From an uncultured Sutterella sp. (GTDB lineage Bacteria; Pseudomonadota; Gammaproteobacteria; Burkholderiales; Burkholderiaceae_F): DNA of 8,236 nucleotides. The notes under the pieces were generated by a model. It was not told the origin of the DNA and did no database searches. It saw nothing but the letters and a program-made list of their open reading frames with translations. This document shows positions 5,740 to 8,236 of this stretch, piece by piece. The number at the start of each line of letters is the position of its first letter. Position 1 is the first letter of the stretch. The DNA is taken from positions 1 to 8,236 of the forward strand of contig CAAFNI010000190.1 of NCBI GenBank assembly GCA_900764215.1, written 5' to 3'. Both the position numbers and the translations under genes were made by a program.

Positions 5740-6528
5740 ATGACCCCCAGCCGCATCATCGTCGCCCGCTTCTCTCCGACGGGCCGCACCCGCCGCCTCA
5801 TGAGCATGCTCGCCCAAGGACTCGCCGGCACCGGCATTCCCGTCGAGGAACTGGACCTCACCGACCGCTGGATCAGGGAGGAGCCCCGCGCGTTTACCGC
5901 AGATGATCTTGTTTTTCTTGGCGTCCCCGTCTACTTCGGACGCGCTCCTCTTCCCATGCAGTCGCTGGCACAGTGGTCGGGCAACGGCGCGGCGGCCGTG
6001 CCCGTCGCCGCCTATGGATGCCGCGCGCATGAGGATGCGCTTCGCGAGACGGCCGGCGTGCTTCGAGCTTCCGGCTTCATTGTCCCCGCCGGCGCGGCAT
6101 TTCCGGTTGAGCACAGCCAATTCCCCGAATTCGGCAGGGGACGCCCCGGCGAAGCGGACCGGTTCGCCGCAGGCGACTTCGCGCGCAGGGTGCTCGAAGC
6201 CCTTCAAAACGGAACCGCGCGTCCGAATCCGGCCTTTCCGGGCGAAGGCGACCTTCGTCCCTATCCGAAGACCGGCTTCGTGCCCGAGCCCGACGCCATC
6301 TGCCGCATGTGCGGCCGATGCGCGGACGTCTGCCCGATGGACATCATCGATCCCTTCAGCATGCGCGTCACGGATCCTTCTCAGTGCATCGGCTGCCGCG
6401 CCTGCATCAACGCCTGCCCCGACGGCCACCGCGCCTTTACGCAACCCGTCCAGGCAGCCTTGAGCCAGGTGCGCGAGCGCATCCGTCCGATCTGCGAAGC
6501 TCCGAAGTTCCCCGAATTCTTCTTCTGA
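5740..6528 (+). CDS. EFR1-like flavodoxin-fold protein with two [4Fe-4S] clusters
   Basis: 262 residues, no membrane segment, so cytoplasmic. The N-terminal half is a flavodoxin fold: FSPTGRTRRL (11-20) is the phosphate loop for FMN, GVPVYFGRAP (61-70) the second loop and YGCRAHEDAL (92-101) the third. The C-terminal part is a bacterial 2[4Fe-4S] ferredoxin: C188, C191, C194 and C198-Pro in the first motif, and C216, C219, C222 and C226-Pro in the second. All eight cysteines are present, so both clusters should form. This arrangement matches the EFR1 family of putative electron-transfer proteins, which are common in anaerobes and usually of unknown partner. It begins 58 bases after the small membrane protein and ends 23 bases before the methyltransferase, consistent with one operon. 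What it reduces cannot be told from the window. Confidence 0.88.
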   Translation: MTPSRIIVARFSPTGRTRRLMSMLAQGLAGTGIPVEELDLTDRWIREEPRAFTADDLVFLGVPVYFGRAPLPMQSLAQWSGNGAAAVPVAAYGCRAHEDALRETAGVLRASGFIVPAGAAFPVEHSQFPEFGRGRPGEADRFAAGDFARRVLEALQNGTARPNPAFPGEGDLRPYPKTGFVPEPDAICRMCGRCADVCPMDIIDPFSMRVTDPSQCIGCRACINACPDGHRAFTQPVQAALSQVRERIRPICEAPKFPEFFF

Positions 6529-6551
6529 CATTGCCCTTCAAAAATCTTCCG

Positions 6552-7952
6552 ATGACAACCAGGCATCTCACCATCACCGACATCGCCTCGACGGGGGCGG
6601 GCATCGCATACGAAGACGGATGGCGCATCTTCGTTCCGGGAGCGCTCCCCGGTGACGAAGTCACCGCGGAGGCGGACCCGCCGCCCCGCGGCGCCCGCTC
6701 AAGCGTTGCCCAGCATGTGCGAATCACGAAGGCAAGCCCCTGGCGAGCCGCGAAGCCCTGTCCGGCGCAAAAGGCCAATCCGTCCTGCGGCGGATGCGCG
6801 CTCGGCTTTCTCAATCCGGAGGGCCAGGCGGTGATCAAGCGACAACTGCTCGCCCGCGCCCTTGCTGAAGCGGGGGTGGAAGCGCCCGAACCTCTTCCGC
6901 TTCTTGAAGCGCCTCATGCAAATGGAGCCTTCACGCCCGGGTTTCGCAACAAGGCCGTGCTCTATCCGGGCGTCGATCCCGAAGGACGATGGTACTTCGC
7001 AATGTATGCGCAGGGCTCGCACTTCCCGGTGCCCGAGTCCGAACACTGCCCCCAAACGCCCGCATGGATGGCCCAGGCCGCGCGCACTGCAGCTCTCATG
7101 CTCTCCATCTCCGCACTTTCACCCTGGAACGACTCGCATCGCGAGGGGGATGTGCGCACGATCGTCATGCGCGAGGGGACCGATGCTGAAAAGCCGCAGC
7201 GTCTCTTCACGCTCTGCGTGCACTCCGAAACGCCCGAAGTCAGGGCCTTTGCGCAAAAGCTTGCCAACAAGCTTCTGGATGAAGGCGTCACGAGCGTCTT
7301 TCTCAACCTGCACCCGACGCCGGGCAATGCCGTTCTCGGGCGGCACAGCCTGCATGTGGCGGGAACGGACGGCATCGAGACGACGATCGGCGGGCTTCGC
7401 TTCGCCGTTCGTCCCGAAACCTTCCTGCAGGTGAATCCCGGACAGACGCAGAAGCTCTACGCCCTGGCGCTCGACTGGGTTGAGCTCCAAGAAAACGATG
7501 TTTTTCTCGACCTCTACTGCGGCGTAGGAACGATGACGCTTCTCGGGGCGCGCGCCTGCGCGCGGGCCGCAGGCATCGACATCGTCGCTGCCTCGATCGA
7601 GCGAGCGAAGCTCAACGCCAAGCGAAACGGCATCGACAACGCAGTCTTTCACGCCGGGGCCGTCGAAAACGAGCTCCCCGAGCTCATCGCTGCAGGCTTC
7701 AAACCCTCTGCGGCCATCCTCGACCCGGCCTTCAAGGGCCTTGAGGAGAGTGTTCCCGCCATGCTGACGAAGCTTCCTCTCGCGCGCTTCGTCTACGTTT
7801 CCTGCAACCCGAAGACCTTCGCGCGCGACGCGGCGATATTCATCGCACTCGGCTGGCGCATTGAAAAGCTCGCCCCCGTGGACCTCTTCCCGGGCGCGCT
7901 CCACGTCGAGACGGTGGCCAAATTCGTCCGAGCAGGCTCAGCTGCGGTATAG
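6552..7952 (+). CDS. rlmD: 23S rRNA (uracil-C5)-methyltransferase, RumA/RlmD family
   Basis: 466 residues. Residues 1-60 form a TRAM RNA-binding domain. C70, C79, C82 and C166 match the four cysteines that bind the [4Fe-4S] cluster in RumA. The SAM-binding motif is FLDLYCGVGTMTL (318-330), with FLQVNPGQTQ (291-300) before it. The catalytic nucleophile is C418 in YVSCNPKTFARD, and the likely general base is E453 in HVETV. The enzyme methylates a uridine of 23S rRNA (U1939 in E. coli for RlmD) using SAM. RlmD, RlmC and TrmA paralogs are hard to separate by eye; the Fe-S cluster plus TRAM favours RlmD. The usual DPPR motif reads DPAF here (391-394). The ATG at 6552 fits the start of the TRAM domain, but no Shine-Dalgarno precedes it; it lies 23 bases after the upstream stop, so translation may depend on coupling. 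A TTG at 6531 is an alternative start. Confidence 0.9.
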   Translation: MTTRHLTITDIASTGAGIAYEDGWRIFVPGALPGDEVTAEADPPPRGARSSVAQHVRITKASPWRAAKPCPAQKANPSCGGCALGFLNPEGQAVIKRQLLARALAEAGVEAPEPLPLLEAPHANGAFTPGFRNKAVLYPGVDPEGRWYFAMYAQGSHFPVPESEHCPQTPAWMAQAARTAALMLSISALSPWNDSHREGDVRTIVMREGTDAEKPQRLFTLCVHSETPEVRAFAQKLANKLLDEGVTSVFLNLHPTPGNAVLGRHSLHVAGTDGIETTIGGLRFAVRPETFLQVNPGQTQKLYALALDWVELQENDVFLDLYCGVGTMTLLGARACARAAGIDIVAASIERAKLNAKRNGIDNAVFHAGAVENELPELIAAGFKPSAAILDPAFKGLEESVPAMLTKLPLARFVYVSCNPKTFARDAAIFIALGWRIEKLAPVDLFPGALHVETVAKFVRAGSAAV

Positions 7953-8236
7953 CCCCTCCCTGAAGCGCTCTGGGCTGAGGAAGAATTCAAGCGCCTTTTC
8001 CTCCCTTCGCGTGCAGTAGAAGTCCGGAAGGCTCTCGCGCACGATCTTGCCGTAGCTCTTGTTGAGAATGCGCGGATCGCAGATGACTAGCATGCCGCGG
8101 TCCTCTTCCGACCGGATGAGGCGCCCCGCGCCCTGCTTGAGGGCAATGACCGCCTCGGGCAGCGTGATTTCGTCAAAAGGCCGTCTGCCCGCCGCCTCGA
8201 CGGCGCGGCTTCTCGCCGTCATGACAGGATCATTGG
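7938..8236 (-). CDS. DinG/YoaA-type ATP-dependent helicase, C-terminal fragment (5' end outside window)
   Basis: The minus-strand frame is open from the right edge to a TGA at 7938-7940, giving 98 residues. It begins NDPVMTARSRA, which corresponds to the DPV..AR segment found shortly before the last helicase motif in DinG proteins. Motif VI follows as LKQGAGRLIRSEEDRG, with the arginines expected to contact ATP, then a conserved tail VICDPRILNKSYGKIVRESL. DinG-family proteins are superfamily 2, XPD-like helicases with an N-terminal Fe-S domain; those parts would lie beyond base 8236. The ATG at 8222 is internal and not the true start. The role is probably DNA repair or R-loop removal. Its last 15 bases overlap the 3' end of the methyltransferase gene, convergently. 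Confidence 0.88.
   Translation of the reverse strand, partial: NDPVMTARSRAVEAAGRRPFDEITLPEAVIALKQGAGRLIRSEEDRGMLVICDPRILNKSYGKIVRESLPDFYCTRREEKALEFFLSPERFREGLYRS

Noticed and set aside
6309..6551. Upstream extension of the methyltransferase frame
   Set aside because: It overlaps the ferredoxin domain of the previous gene in another frame, and the TRAM domain begins only at 6552.
8220..8222. ATG at 8222 as the start of a 94-residue protein
   Set aside because: The frame stays open to the window edge, and the residues before it (NDPV) belong to the conserved DinG segment, so this is an internal Met of a truncated gene.
1..8236. CRISPR arrays, tRNA or rRNA genes, insertion sequences, defence systems
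   Set aside because: No regularly spaced repeats, cloverleaf-like sequences, transposase features or defence domains were found. The only large repeat is the three transporter genes themselves.

Overview
This is a high-GC bacterial window (roughly 60-65% GC by eye) with strong G/C bias at third codon positions and mostly ordinary Shine-Dalgarno sites. The gene set is a SIMPL-domain exported protein, sodium-symporter-family amino-acid transporters, a flavodoxin/2[4Fe-4S] protein, a TRAM/Fe-S RNA methyltransferase and a DinG-type helicase. It fits a Gram-negative proteobacterium. The transporter repertoire and the ferredoxin-like gene hint at an anaerobic or amino-acid-using gut lineage, for example Sutterellaceae or Desulfovibrionaceae. 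That placement is inference only.

Layout. (1) Positions 1-650, minus strand: the N-terminal 216 residues of a secreted SIMPL (DUF541) protein that runs off the left edge. (2) Positions 651-1110: a 460-bp divergent intergenic region with several small inverted and direct repeats and no gene. (3) Positions 1111-5325, plus strand: three tandem paralogous NSS/SNF-family transporters of 446, 445 and 445 residues, each with 11 predicted membrane helices. (4) Positions 5325-5681: a 118-residue, three-helix membrane protein joined to the third transporter by a TGATG stop/start overlap. (5) Positions 5740-6528: a flavodoxin fold joined to two [4Fe-4S] clusters (EFR1-like). (6) Positions 6552-7952: a 23S rRNA uracil-C5 methyltransferase of the RumA/RlmD family. 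(7) Positions 7938-8236, minus strand: the C-terminal 98 residues of a DinG/YoaA-type helicase, overlapping the methyltransferase tail to tail by 15 bp.

How the genes may work together. All plus-strand genes from 1111 to 7952 are close enough to be co-transcribed. The three transporters and the small membrane protein look like one transport module. The transporters keep the LeuT Na2 sodium site, but both side-chain asparagines of the Na1 site are replaced (by Ala and Leu) in all three copies. The substrate-pocket positions equivalent to LeuT 256 and 259 differ between copies, suggesting divergence in substrate range. The two spacers between transporters each hold a GC-rich hairpin followed by an A-rich start region without a Shine-Dalgarno sequence, whereas the first transporter has a good one. 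The redox protein and the methyltransferase are probably passengers or housekeeping neighbours. I see no CRISPR array, tRNA, rRNA, insertion sequence or defence system.
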